Origin: an uncultured Flavobacteriaceae bacterium
Lineage (GTDB): Bacteria; Bacteroidota; Bacteroidia; Flavobacteriales; Flavobacteriaceae
Length of the DNA: 64,000 nucleotides
Direction of reading: 5' to 3'
Assembly (NCBI GenBank): GCA_947495135.1
Contig: CANLXN010000007.1
Coordinates: 62,001-126,000, forward strand
Below are positions 52,281 to 61,217 of the stretch, piece after piece. The notes beneath the pieces were generated by a model that saw nothing but the letters and a program-made list of their open reading frames with translations, made no database searches and had not been told where the DNA came from. The stretch's first letter is position 1. Every line of letters begins with the position of its first letter. The translations under genes and the position numbers were made by a program.

Positions 52281-53869
52281 TATTTTTTGTTTACCAACGA
52301 CATTAGGTCTACATCGTTCCCTAATAAAACTTCCGTTGGATTGATTCTTCCTTCTAACGAACCATTTTCTAGTTTTAGTACACCTCTTGGGCAAACAGCA
52401 GAACAAACTCCACAACCAACACAACTGGAACGAACTATATTTTCTCCTTTTTGAGCATAAGAACGGACATCGATTCCCATTTCACAATGAGTGGAGCAGT
52501 TTCCACAAGAGATACATTGCCCTCCATTGGTGGTGATTCTAAATTTCGAAAACATTCGCTGCTGAAATCCAAGAATAGCCGCCATAGGACAGCCAAAACG
52601 ACACCAAGCTCTGTTTCCAAGAATAGGATAAAATCCAGTCCCAATTACTCCAGAGAAGATAGATCCAATGTAGATACCATAAGCAGAACGTAAAGTGCCA
52701 GCTTGGACAAAGAAAATCTCTTCCGTAGTGCCAGTGTAATGTATTCCAGCTAACAAGGCTATGACTACAAAATAACCTATGGCGCCATATTTAGCATCCT
52801 TCCCTAATTCGTTACGCTTGAAAATCATAACAACAGCAAATACTGCTGTTAAAAAGATTCCTACACTAAGCAGAAAAGTGTCTTTGGTGAACCAATATTT
52901 ATTTGGGTCGTAACCTAAATACGTATAAATGACACCTACCGTCATTACCACTGAAAACACCAATACGGTATGAATTAACCATCGTTCGAGTTTCCAGGCC
53001 GACATTTTTTTTGAGGAAAGTGATCTAAATGGATCTCCAGCTGTTTCGGCCAAACCACCACATCCACATACCCAAGAGCAGTACCAGCGCTTTCCATATT
53101 TATAAGTGAGAATTGGAGACACTACAAAAATGGATATTATTCCGAAGAGTAAAAATAAGAACCCAATGGTACCAGTATTCAAAAACCCATCTACCCGCCA
53201 TTGATCAAAACTATAATAGTTTAATGGCCACATTAGTTTTAAATCGTTATAAGGCAGGTCTGAATTTAATCGATACATAAATTCAGGAATCAAAAAGGCG
53301 AATGCTAATTGAAAAAACATTACCGATCCAGTTCGTAATTGCTGATATCTATTGTGTCTATATTTGAGCATAAACTTGTATCCAAATACAAAAATAGCGA
53401 CCGTATAGAGTGTTCCATAAACAAACCATTCGCTTGCTTGTCTACCACTAAGTAAATTACTCAAAGGATCAAAAAGCGCTATGAGGCCTGTGTTAGCAGC
53501 ACCATCTTTACCTAAACCTAACAGTTCTGCCTTGAAGTAGAGTACAATGTAAAAAGCAGTTAGAATAACGCCTAATATCCAACCCCATGCTCCTCTTGAG
53601 GATATGGATTTGAACCAAAGTTCATCATTTTTTATCCCTTCTAATTTAGTGAGATATAGGTCGTTTGCATAGAGGATAGTACCAGTTGCAATAAGTCCCA
53701 TAGAAATAAAAAGGAATAAGCCTTGACTAGGAAAATTTACATTTGCTAAGGCCAGCACTAAAATGAATAGGCCTAGAAACCCAATTCCTAATGCAACTTT
53801 TTTCTTTACTGAAATGTCTTGAGGATTTGGACTTGCCAAGGACATACTTTCGTTTGATCTAGTACTCAT
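52280..53869 (-). CDS. NosR/RdxA-like membrane polyferredoxin
   Basis: 529 residues with about nine TM helices (first near 29-47). Two cytoplasmic Cys motifs between helices (WYCSWVCGCGGLAE, ~265-280; AWCRFGCPMAAI, ~428-440) resemble the NapH/NosR/CcoG group. A C-terminal 2x[4Fe-4S] ferredoxin domain follows (CISCGNCSTHCEMG, CVGCGVCSAVCPRG). It should move electrons across or along the inner membrane. The flavoprotein gene directly upstream (3-nt gap) is the likely electron donor. No nitrous-oxide reductase or cbb3 genes are nearby. Confidence 0.85.
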   Translation of the reverse strand: MSTRSNESMSLASPNPQDISVKKKVALGIGFLGLFILVLALANVNFPSQGLFLFISMGLIATGTILYANDLYLTKLEGIKNDELWFKSISSRGAWGWILGVILTAFYIVLYFKAELLGLGKDGAANTGLIALFDPLSNLLSGRQASEWFVYGTLYTVAIFVFGYKFMLKYRHNRYQQLRTGSVMFFQLAFAFLIPEFMYRLNSDLPYNDLKLMWPLNYYSFDQWRVDGFLNTGTIGFLFLLFGIISIFVVSPILTYKYGKRWYCSWVCGCGGLAETAGDPFRSLSSKKMSAWKLERWLIHTVLVFSVVMTVGVIYTYLGYDPNKYWFTKDTFLLSVGIFLTAVFAVVMIFKRNELGKDAKYGAIGYFVVIALLAGIHYTGTTEEIFFVQAGTLRSAYGIYIGSIFSGVIGTGFYPILGNRAWCRFGCPMAAILGFQQRMFSKFRITTNGGQCISCGNCSTHCEMGIDVRSYAQKGENIVRSSCVGCGVCSAVCPRGVLKLENGSLEGRINPTEVLLGNDVDLMSLVNKK

Positions 53870-53872
53870 AAG

Positions 53873-55171
53873 TTAAGCGTTTACGGTTTGTTGATTATAG
53901 GCTAAAAGAATCTGTGGTTCCATTTTTTTGTAGAATTCTGGATCAAAGTTGGCTTCTAATAAATGTTTTATAATAAAATCTGTTGTGCGTTCTTCTGTGA
54001 GCCAACGGTCAAAAACTTCGTGTCTCATTCTAATTCCGAAGGTGTTAATACCAAGAAATTTTCCTGAAGAGACTTCCGTGCAGATTGTAATGCATTTGGT
54101 GTCGTCTTGGTGCTTCCAATGGAAATGAGTCTCATTTTCACGTGGTTTGGAAAAAACCCAGCCATAGGTCTGGTATTCGATATCGAAAAATTTAGCGCTG
54201 TTAAACCAATGTCCTGGTTTGTACTCTGTTTTATTCCCGCAAATGGTTTGTGCCAAAGTCTCACCCATCATTCTTCCCGTATACCAAACGGCCTCGATTG
54301 GACGACGGTTGCCAATTGCCTCGCGCTGTTCTGCACAATCACCTATGGCGTATATATCTTCTATGTTGGTTTCTAGGAAACGATTCACCTTAATTCCTCT
54401 TCCTAGTTCAATTCCACTGTCCTTTAAGAAATCGACATTTGGAGAAACTCCAGCAGTAAGTCCCACCAAATCGCAGGCTAATTCTTCGCCAGTCTCAGTA
54501 ATGATAACAGCACGCGCCTTACCATTATCATCTGCCAGAATTTCTTTTAAATTACTAGCTAATCTCAAGTCTATATGGTGGTTTTTAATATGACGAGTGA
54601 TCATTTGACTTTCTCCATCGGGTAGCACGCCATTCCAAAAACTATTTTCTCTTACTAAAAACGTTACAGGGATTTTTCGGGTATGTAGCATTTCTGCCAA
54701 TTCAATTCCTATTAAACCACCACCAACAATTACCGCACGTTTACACGATTCGTTATTAGGAGCATTTTTTTCCAACGCCTGTAGATCTTGAAAGTTGTAA
54801 AGGCCTTGCACACCATCTAGGTCTTGTCCAGGCCAACCAAATTTATTGGACTTAGACCCGACAGCTAAAACCAACTTGTCATATTCCATTACATCACCAT
54901 TTGCAAACAATAGTTTTTTCTCACTGTGTTGAACCGTCTTTACAAAACCTCTTTTTAGGCTGATTCTGTTCTTTTTCCAGAAATAATCTTCGTATGGTTT
55001 GGTGTGCTCGTATTTCATATGTCCCATATATATGTACATGAGAGCAGTACGAGAGAAGAAGTGGTCTGTTTCTGAAGAAATAATAGTGATTTTATGGTTT
55101 GATAACTTTCGAATATGGCGGGCGGTAGTTACGCCAGAGATTCCATTTCCAATAATAACGATGTGTTCCAT
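53873..55171 (-). CDS. NAD(P)/FAD pyridine-nucleotide oxidoreductase
   Basis: 432 residues of the rubredoxin/nitrite reductase (NirB-like) flavoprotein group. The FAD motif is GNGISGVTTARHIRK (~7-21), the NAD(P) motif VIVGGGLIGIELAE (~148-161) and the second FAD motif IYAIGDCAE (~270-278). A ~120-residue C-terminal extension (SAKFFDIEYQTYGWVF...) replaces the usual dimer domain. It is followed by the polyferredoxin and a small TM protein in one unit, so an NAD(P)H-to-FeS membrane electron path is inferred. Confidence 0.88.
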   Translation of the reverse strand: MEHIVIIGNGISGVTTARHIRKLSNHKITIISSETDHFFSRTALMYIYMGHMKYEHTKPYEDYFWKKNRISLKRGFVKTVQHSEKKLLFANGDVMEYDKLVLAVGSKSNKFGWPGQDLDGVQGLYNFQDLQALEKNAPNNESCKRAVIVGGGLIGIELAEMLHTRKIPVTFLVRENSFWNGVLPDGESQMITRHIKNHHIDLRLASNLKEILADDNGKARAVIITETGEELACDLVGLTAGVSPNVDFLKDSGIELGRGIKVNRFLETNIEDIYAIGDCAEQREAIGNRRPIEAVWYTGRMMGETLAQTICGNKTEYKPGHWFNSAKFFDIEYQTYGWVFSKPRENETHFHWKHQDDTKCITICTEVSSGKFLGINTFGIRMRHEVFDRWLTEERTTDFIIKHLLEANFDPEFYKKMEPQILLAYNQQTVNA

Positions 55172-55430
55172 ATGCTGTTGGATTGCCAGTTAAAGTAAGA
55201 ACTCCAAATGGACGTTTTTTTGGTTATACAAATAAATCGAATGATTTAAAAGTAGGTAGTGTGTCGAAACTAAAGATACAAACATTACATAAAATTGACT
55301 TTTTAAATTATAAAACATTTTTTTTCGCTTCGCAAGTACTGCTATTGCTCATTTTGGTAAAAAATTATGAATTCAAGTTGTAAGTAATGCTGAAAGACCT
55401 CCGACTTAGCTCACATCAAAAAACCACAAA

Positions 55431-56147
55431 ATGAAAAAACTCATTGTAATAACACTAGCAGTCCTAACATTCGGAATTTCTGAAGTAAGCGCTCAGGACA
55501 CTCAACAATTTTTTAAGGATGCCAATAGCTTTTTTGGCACCTATGTTTCTAATGGAAATGTGAACTATAAAGCGATTCACGCAGATCAAGCGCAATTAGA
55601 CGGCCTTCTTTCTCAAGCCAAAGAGATAAAAGTATCTACTTCTAATGCTAATACGTACAAGGCATTTTGGATCAACGCTTATAACATTGCTGTTATAAAA
55701 GGAATTATCGATAACTACCCAATTAAATCTCCTTTAGATAAGAAAGGTTTCTTCGACAAAACAAAATACGAATTGGGAGAAACTTCAACTACACTGAATA
55801 ATATCGAAAACAAATATCTAAGAGCGAAGTTTGACGACGCCCGTTTTCATTTCGTACTAGTCTGCGGAGCAAAAGGATGTCCTCCACTTATTGGAGAAGC
55901 ATATACGCCTTCAAATCTTGAGAAATTACTCGAAAAACAAACCGTTAAGGCACTAAATAACGATTCCTTTATTAAGGTATCTGGAAAAAAAGTAGCCTTC
56001 TCCGAAATATTTAAATGGTATAAAGAGGATTTTGTAAAAGGAGGTCAAAATGAAATCGACTTTTTAAATAAATATAGAACAGAGAAAGTTTCGAGCAATT
56101 CTAAAGTTACTTACTACAGTTACGACTGGAGGATCAATTCTAAATAA
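55431..56147 (+). CDS. secreted DUF547 protein
   Basis: 238 residues with a signal peptide (MKKLIVITLAVLTFGISEVSAQ). DUF547 signatures are YKAFWINAYNIAVIKGIIDNYPI (~75-97), LNNIENKYLR and FHFVLVCGAKGCPPL (~141-155), a conserved Cys pair in a papain-like arrangement with the earlier Asn/His positions. The activity of the family is not established. It diverges from the flavoprotein/polyferredoxin operon, and this neighbourhood suggests a redox or thiol link; that is inferred. Confidence 0.88.
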   Translation: MKKLIVITLAVLTFGISEVSAQDTQQFFKDANSFFGTYVSNGNVNYKAIHADQAQLDGLLSQAKEIKVSTSNANTYKAFWINAYNIAVIKGIIDNYPIKSPLDKKGFFDKTKYELGETSTTLNNIENKYLRAKFDDARFHFVLVCGAKGCPPLIGEAYTPSNLEKLLEKQTVKALNNDSFIKVSGKKVAFSEIFKWYKEDFVKGGQNEIDFLNKYRTEKVSSNSKVTYYSYDWRINSK

Positions 56148-56279
56148 TTCTAAAAAAATACCTTCTTACCATACGTCGGCCCCATTCGATGAGGTTGATC
56201 ACGTCAAAAAGTAGGCCCAAACATTCAAAAAAAGTAATAATGATACGCTCTTTTAGATGAGCACCAAACCAAAACCAAA

Positions 56280-57164
56280 ATGAAAATTTCAAAAAAAATA
56301 ATTATCACAGGAATCTTTAGTCTAATAGTCGCAACTGGTTTTGCGCAAGAAACAGACGATGATGGCGAATCGGGATCGGTTATTCAGACCCTTACACCTT
56401 CTAAATTGATTGCGAAAGGACAGTTCGATATTAAATGGTTCAATAATTTGTATACCGAGACCGAGAGCACTTTTGCAGAAGGGACCCAACCAAGACAAAC
56501 TTTTTTTACATCTACCTTGGAAGGCTATACAGGTGTTAGCGATAATAAACGAGTAAACGTAGGATTAATTTTAGAGTTTAGAAGTAATGCAGTGGCAGAT
56601 CGAAATGCGTTGGACGTTTTCAGCTTTGATGGCGAAAACGGAACAGCCAGAAGTGGGTTTACATCGATTGCTCCTTCCGTAAAGGTGGTGCCGTTTGAAT
56701 CTGTAAGTAATTTTTCTGTACAAAGTTCCTTTTTTATTCCTTTAGTGGATAACGAAGTGGAGCAAGGCGTTTTCTTAGACCAAAATGGCTATACTTGGCA
56801 AAACAGGTTCTTTTATGACCATACTTTTACAGGAGATCAATTTCAGATTTTTGGAGAGTTGAACACAGAATTTCATTTTGGAGACGAAGAGGAGAGTTTT
56901 GCCAATAATAGTTTGAGCTTAACACCAGGAATATTCTTTAGCTATTTTCCATCTTCTAAATTTACAGTACTTGCCTTAGCCCAACATTCGCAGAGAATTG
57001 ATTTAGGGAATGAATTTGAACAAGACTTTACCGCGCTCGGATTTGGTGCTAAATATCAACTTACCGATGAGTTAAATGTCGAGGCTTTGTATACCAATTT
57101 TGTGAGAGGAAATAACACTGGATTAGGACAGACTTTTAATATTGGTTTAAGAGCGGTATTGTAG
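56280..57164 (+). CDS. outer-membrane barrel protein of unknown function
   Basis: 294 residues. Signal peptide MKISKKIIITGIFSLIVATGFAQ, then an acidic start (ETDDDGESGSVIQTLTPSKLIAKGQFDIKWFNNLYTE). About twelve amphipathic strands follow, ending FNIGLRAVL. It is likely a small porin or channel. I do not recognise the family. It lies 132 bp after the DUF547 gene, with no hairpin between them, so cotranscription is possible. Confidence 0.7.
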   Translation: MKISKKIIITGIFSLIVATGFAQETDDDGESGSVIQTLTPSKLIAKGQFDIKWFNNLYTETESTFAEGTQPRQTFFTSTLEGYTGVSDNKRVNVGLILEFRSNAVADRNALDVFSFDGENGTARSGFTSIAPSVKVVPFESVSNFSVQSSFFIPLVDNEVEQGVFLDQNGYTWQNRFFYDHTFTGDQFQIFGELNTEFHFGDEEESFANNSLSLTPGIFFSYFPSSKFTVLALAQHSQRIDLGNEFEQDFTALGFGAKYQLTDELNVEALYTNFVRGNNTGLGQTFNIGLRAVL

Positions 57165-57227
57165 AGCGAAATATTTTGAATTAGGTGATCGATAATTCCG
57201 TAAATTAGGCGATCTAAGATTGCTTTC

Positions 57228-58226
57228 ATGAAATTATTAAGATTAGGACTACTGCTTGTTTTATTACAGAGTTGTTCTGCCCAAAACTCGAAGATTGACG
57301 GAGTTAGTTTTGTGGCCTCACCAAATGCCGCTGAGCAGAGACATGTAGACCCCGTTGTAGATGTTGCAGCTAATTATGCGGCTATTATGCCATTCGGTTT
57401 TATTCGAGACATCGAAACTCCTCAAATAGTGTTTGATACAGACAGACAGTGGTTTGGAGAGACCAAAGCGGGAGCTGGACAATATATAGATTTGCTTCAT
57501 ACAAATAATATTTCTGTAATGCTGAAACCTCAGATCTGGATCTGGAGGGGAGAGTTCACCGGTTATCTTAAGATGAAGACAGAAGAAGACTGGAAGCAGT
57601 TGGAAGAATCTTATACAAAGTTCATTATCAATTATGCAGAATTGGCGGCCGAAAAGAGGGTAGACCTGTTTTGCATAGGCACAGAGTTAGAGCAATTTAT
57701 TGTGAATAGACCAGCGTACTGGTTGAAGCTCATTTCAGAAATAAAAAAAATTTATAAAGGAAAGCTTACCTACGCCGCCAATTGGGACGAATACAAAAGA
57801 GTTCCTTTTTGGAGTGAATTGGATTATATTGGAGTAGATGCTTATTTCCCTATTTCAGACAGTCAAACTCCAACAGTCGAGGAAGCAAAAATTGGATGGC
57901 AGCAATGGAAAGATGAATTGAAGGGTGTTTCAGAAAGAGAAAAAAGGAAAATAATATTTGCTGAATACGGTTACCGAAGTGTAGATTTTGCCGGAAAAGA
58001 ACCCTGGAGGAGCGATAGAGATATGACTGAAGTGAACTTAGAAGCCCAAAGTAATTTGACCCAAGCGCTGTTTAGTGAAATATATCCAGAAGATTGGTAT
58101 GCAGGTGGGTTTATTTGGAAATGGTTTATCGATCATTCCAAATCGGGTGGAAATGAAAACGCTCAATTTACCCCACAAAATAAACCCGTAGAGGTGGTAA
58201 TTAAAACACATTACGGAGAAAACTAG
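57228..58226 (+). CDS. GH113-like TIM-barrel lipoprotein
   Basis: 332 residues with a lipobox LLLQSC (Cys16). The barrel carries MLKPQIWIWRGEF, FCIGTELEQF (acid/base Glu153 or Glu155), DYIGVDAYFPI and IIFAEYGYRS (nucleophile Glu246), the pattern of GH113 beta-mannanase-like proteins of clan GH-A. It is anchored in the envelope and would cleave beta-mannosidic or related links, although many lipoprotein members lack tested activity. The barrel gene at 58246 follows after 19 nt. Confidence 0.82.
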   Translation: MKLLRLGLLLVLLQSCSAQNSKIDGVSFVASPNAAEQRHVDPVVDVAANYAAIMPFGFIRDIETPQIVFDTDRQWFGETKAGAGQYIDLLHTNNISVMLKPQIWIWRGEFTGYLKMKTEEDWKQLEESYTKFIINYAELAAEKRVDLFCIGTELEQFIVNRPAYWLKLISEIKKIYKGKLTYAANWDEYKRVPFWSELDYIGVDAYFPISDSQTPTVEEAKIGWQQWKDELKGVSEREKRKIIFAEYGYRSVDFAGKEPWRSDRDMTEVNLEAQSNLTQALFSEIYPEDWYAGGFIWKWFIDHSKSGGNENAQFTPQNKPVEVVIKTHYGEN

Positions 58227-58245
58227 CTTTTTTTATTTCTGAAAT

Positions 58246-59568
58246 ATGCTTTATACAAACCTGTTCTGCAAATCATGGTATCTTGGTAAAAAATCATTTA
58301 AAATTTCTGAAGATTTGAATAAATTGTTAATCGTATTGGTTCTTTTCTTGTGTGAGACTTCTTTTGCACAAACTATTAGTGAACTAAACATACAGGGAAA
58401 TAATAAAACCAAGGAAGGCTTTGTAAGGAAAATCACCAAAGTAAAGGTGGGGGCTGTGCTAGATTCGGTAGCGATGGAAGCAGACATCTCACGGCTAAAA
58501 CGATTGCCGGCAATCGCTCATGCATATTACCAAACAGAACGGAAAGAGGATGGATCTTATAAAGTAATTTATGGCGTGGAAGAAAATTTCACCATCATCC
58601 CATCTGCGAACATCTATACCACCAACAACGACGAATTCGCTTATCGTTTGGGGCTATATGAGTTTAACGGACTTGGCCAAAACATACTCTTTGGAGGATT
58701 TTATCAGAAAGACATTTATAGTTCGTACGGGATCAATTTTCGGGCGCCATATCTTTTTAGTAATAAATTAGGGCTTAGTACTAACTTTCAGAGCCTCACC
58801 ACTCAAGAGCCTGTTTTTTTAGACGAAGGGGTGGCTCAGTATAGATACAATAATACTTCTTACGAGTTACTCGGGTTGTACGAGTTTAATTTTAATCACC
58901 GCATAGAAGCGGGTGCCAATTACTTTACCGAAGATTACGAATACAAGTCGGGTGCAACCAACGATGTTGTTCCCCAAGCCTTAGAGGTGGATAAATTGCT
59001 CTATAAATTGATCTACGCATACAATAAGGTAGATCGCAATTATCAATATGTAGACGGATTTAAATCCACCTTCAACTTTCAGTATGTAACAACCACAGAC
59101 AATACCTTGCCAGAGTTTTTAATTGGCTTTGCAGATTTTGTGTATTATTTAAAAGTTGGTGAAAAAGGAAATTGGGCGAGCAGACTTCGTTTAGGCCTCG
59201 CTACCAATAACGATTCTCCATTTGCACCTTTTGCGGTGGATAATAATTTGAACATTCGCGGAGTAGGAAACACTATCGATAGAGGTACAGGAGCCATTGT
59301 TCTAAATACCGAATATAGATATACACTTTTTGAAAAAGATTGGTTTGTTTTGCAGGGAAATGCATTTATAGATGGAGGAAGCTGGAGAAATCCTGGAGGT
59401 GATTTAGGCGATTTTGGAGATGAGCAGAATCTGCGAATTTATCCAGGTGTGGGACTTCGTTTTATTCACAAAAGGATTTTCAATACCGTTTTTAGAGTGG
59501 ATTATGGCTACGGAATTACAGCAGATGCTACCAACGGATTTGTAATTGGAATTGGTCAGTATTTTTAG
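58246..59568 (+). CDS. small Omp85-like protein (one POTRA plus C-terminal barrel)
   Basis: 440 residues in the ORF; the ATG at 58246 puts 27 polar residues before the signal core, and a TTG at 58315 (giving MNKLLIVLVLFLCETSFAQ) is the better start. One POTRA-like unit (ISELNIQGNNKTKEGFVRKITKVKVGAVLD) precedes a 16-strand-type barrel with NIRGVGNTIDRGTGAIVLNTEYR near 345, comparable to the (V/I)RG(F/Y) lid motif of Omp85 proteins, and ends VIGIGQYF. It is much shorter than BamA and may insert or export a specific substrate, possibly with the GH113-like lipoprotein. Confidence 0.78.
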   Translation: MLYTNLFCKSWYLGKKSFKISEDLNKLLIVLVLFLCETSFAQTISELNIQGNNKTKEGFVRKITKVKVGAVLDSVAMEADISRLKRLPAIAHAYYQTERKEDGSYKVIYGVEENFTIIPSANIYTTNNDEFAYRLGLYEFNGLGQNILFGGFYQKDIYSSYGINFRAPYLFSNKLGLSTNFQSLTTQEPVFLDEGVAQYRYNNTSYELLGLYEFNFNHRIEAGANYFTEDYEYKSGATNDVVPQALEVDKLLYKLIYAYNKVDRNYQYVDGFKSTFNFQYVTTTDNTLPEFLIGFADFVYYLKVGEKGNWASRLRLGLATNNDSPFAPFAVDNNLNIRGVGNTIDRGTGAIVLNTEYRYTLFEKDWFVLQGNAFIDGGSWRNPGGDLGDFGDEQNLRIYPGVGLRFIHKRIFNTVFRVDYGYGITADATNGFVIGIGQYF

Positions 59569-59597
59569 AAAAGCAGCACTTATTCAAATAGAATCTA

Positions 59598-59622
59598 TAA
59601 ATTTGCGTGTATCATACGCAAA
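59598..59622 (+). promoter_or_regulatory. NrtR operator overlapping the nrtR -7 box
   Basis: The 21-bp palindrome at 59602-59622 has arms TTTGCGT and ACGCAAA, with GTATCAT between. The left arm shares TTTG with the -7 box TAAATTTG (59598-59605). Its position 2 bp before the ATG at 59625 implies autorepression. Confidence 0.75.
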
Positions 59623-59624
59623 TA

Positions 59625-60317
59625 ATGTCAACACAACAACATATTAGAATCGCTGTAGACGCAGTGGTCTTTGGTTACGAATCGCAAAAGGGACTGTCCA
59701 TTCTTTTGATCAAACGTGGAATTGAACCATTTAGAGATTACTGGGCATTACCTGGCGGATTGGTGTTGGAGGAGGAATCCTTGGAACAAGCAGTTTTGCG
59801 GGAGTTGCAAGAAGAAACAGGCATTACCTTAGACTATTTGGAGCAACTATATACCTTTGGAGAACCCAAACGGGATCCCCGAAATAGGGTGATTTCTGTC
59901 AGTTATTTTGGTTTAGTAAGGCCCAACCATTTTGATACAAAAGCATCTACAGATGCTGTAGAGGCGGAGTGGTTTTCTATTCGAAATACGCCCAATTTGG
60001 CATTCGATCATCAAAAGATTCTCGATACAGCCAAAGAAAGATTAAGAGGAAAGTTGAGCTATCAGCCTATCGGTTTTGACTTGCTGTCGGAAGAGTTTCC
60101 ATTCTCAGATTTGGAACATTTATATACTTCGATCTTGGAAAAAGACATCGATCGTAGAAATTTCAGAAAGAAAATAATGAGCTTCGGTATTTTGGAAGAG
60201 ACTTCTAAATTTCGCCAAGAGGGAAGTGGTCGCCCGGCTAAATTGTTTCGTTTTAATACTAAAAAATACAAGGCCCTTGAGAAGGCTGGATTTCACTTTG
60301 AAATCAAGTTTGTGTAA
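59625..60317 (+). CDS. nrtR: NrtR transcriptional regulator (Nudix plus winged helix)
   Basis: 230 residues from ATG 59625. The Nudix domain spans ~8-145 and the winged helix ~155-225 (IMSFGILEETSKFRQEGSGRPAKLFRFNTKKY). NrtR represses NAD-metabolism genes and is released by ADP-ribose. The Nudix box is complete (G45-x5-E51-x7-RE59-60-L-x-EE63-64-x-G66-I67), whereas many NrtR proteins have a decayed box, so hydrolysis of ADP-ribose by this protein is possible. Three matching palindromes lie on its own promoter and on that of the following three genes. The in-frame ATG at 59607 lies inside the operator and is rejected. Confidence 0.92.
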   Translation: MSTQQHIRIAVDAVVFGYESQKGLSILLIKRGIEPFRDYWALPGGLVLEEESLEQAVLRELQEETGITLDYLEQLYTFGEPKRDPRNRVISVSYFGLVRPNHFDTKASTDAVEAEWFSIRNTPNLAFDHQKILDTAKERLRGKLSYQPIGFDLLSEEFPFSDLEHLYTSILEKDIDRRNFRKKIMSFGILEETSKFRQEGSGRPAKLFRFNTKKYKALEKAGFHFEIKFV

Positions 60318-60329
60318 AAATTACGCAAA
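60309..60329 (+). promoter_or_regulatory. distal NrtR operator (overlaps nrtR stop)
   Basis: TTTGTGTAA-AAA-TTACGCAAA, identical to the proximal copy at 60361-60381, starts within the last codons of nrtR. The centres are 52 bp apart, close to five helical turns, which would place two repressor dimers on the same DNA face. Confidence 0.7.
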
Positions 60330-60333
60330 AAGA

Positions 60334-60381
60334 TTTGCAGATGTAAAAAATGAATGTATATTTGTGTAAAAATTACGCAAA
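60334..60381 (+). promoter_or_regulatory. promoter and proximal NrtR operator of the NAD salvage operon
   Basis: TTTG (60334-60337), a 19-nt spacer and TATATTTG (60357-60364) form the promoter. The 21-bp operator (60361-60381) overlaps the -7 box, the start site and the A of the ATG at 60381. Binding there would block initiation completely. Confidence 0.8.
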
Positions 60382-61217
60382 TGTATTTACATCTCGACCC
60401 AAATTTCAATCCGTTTCCATCGCAGCCTGTTGTGGAATTTTCATCATTTTACTTTTCGGGAGGGGAGCCTCATATTAAAATTACAAGTGATCTTAGTTCG
60501 GCTTCTGCCGTTACGATCACACACAGGATTCAGTCGTTTAATGATTTTGGGCTGTTGTTATTTTCGATCGATGCGCTTCGTAGAATGGATGTTTCAACCA
60601 TTGATGTGTTCATTCCGTATTTTCCTGCAGCTAGACAGGATCGTGTAATGGTTCCTGGAGAGCCGCTTTCCGTAAAAGTGGTTGCTCAGTTATTAGATAG
60701 TTTGGAAGTGAATAAAGTGACGGTGTATGATGCACATTCTGAAGTTACTCCTGCTGTTTTAAAGAACTGCGAAGTGATCACTAATCACCGTTTTATCCAA
60801 CAGGTTTTAACTGAAATTGGAAGCGACACACTATTGATCTCTCCAGACGGAGGTGCGTTAAAGAAGATCTATAAAGTATCCGAATTTTTAGGCGGTGTAC
60901 CCGTGATAGAATGTTCTAAGATGCGAAATGTAAAGAATGGAAAGCTGGAAGGATTTAAGGTGTATTCTGAAAATTTAGACGGCAAAGATTGTCTTATTGT
61001 AGACGATATCTGCGATGGAGGAGGAACCTTTCTAGGCTTGGCAGATGAGTTAAAACACAAAAACGCAGGTAAACTCTACCTAGCCGTGAGCCACGGAATT
61101 TTTAGCAAAGGAACCAACTTGTTGAAAGAGAAATTCGAAAAAGTATTTACTACAGATTCGTTTAGTGATGTGGAGGGAGAAGGAGTTGTACAATATAAAA
61201 TGAGGGATTTGTTATGA
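60381..61217 (+). CDS. short PRPP-synthetase-like enzyme (Prs or ADPR-PP synthetase)
   Basis: 278 residues from ATG 60381, shorter than housekeeping Prs (about 310-315). Two type I phosphoribosyltransferase-like halves are visible: FIPYFPAARQDRVMVPGEPLS (~78-97, ATP site), VYDAHSEVT (~115-123), and the pyrophosphate/ribose-5-P loop VDDICDGGGTF (~207-217; canonical DDxxDTGGT). The altered loop and short length set it apart from housekeeping Prs and match Prs-like proteins found beside nicotinamide phosphoribosyltransferases, some of which pyrophosphorylate ADP-ribose. It overlaps the ADP-ribosylglycohydrolase gene by ATGA and is first in an NrtR-controlled operon. Confidence 0.85.
   Translation: MYLHLDPNFNPFPSQPVVEFSSFYFSGGEPHIKITSDLSSASAVTITHRIQSFNDFGLLLFSIDALRRMDVSTIDVFIPYFPAARQDRVMVPGEPLSVKVVAQLLDSLEVNKVTVYDAHSEVTPAVLKNCEVITNHRFIQQVLTEIGSDTLLISPDGGALKKIYKVSEFLGGVPVIECSKMRNVKNGKLEGFKVYSENLDGKDCLIVDDICDGGGTFLGLADELKHKNAGKLYLAVSHGIFSKGTNLLKEKFEKVFTTDSFSDVEGEGVVQYKMRDLL

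Noticed and set aside
55183-55383. 66-codon plus-strand ORF in the gap between the flavoprotein and DUF547 genes
   Set aside because: No family likeness, atypical composition, and it occupies the leader/promoter gap of the divergent genes; one late hydrophobic run is not enough evidence.
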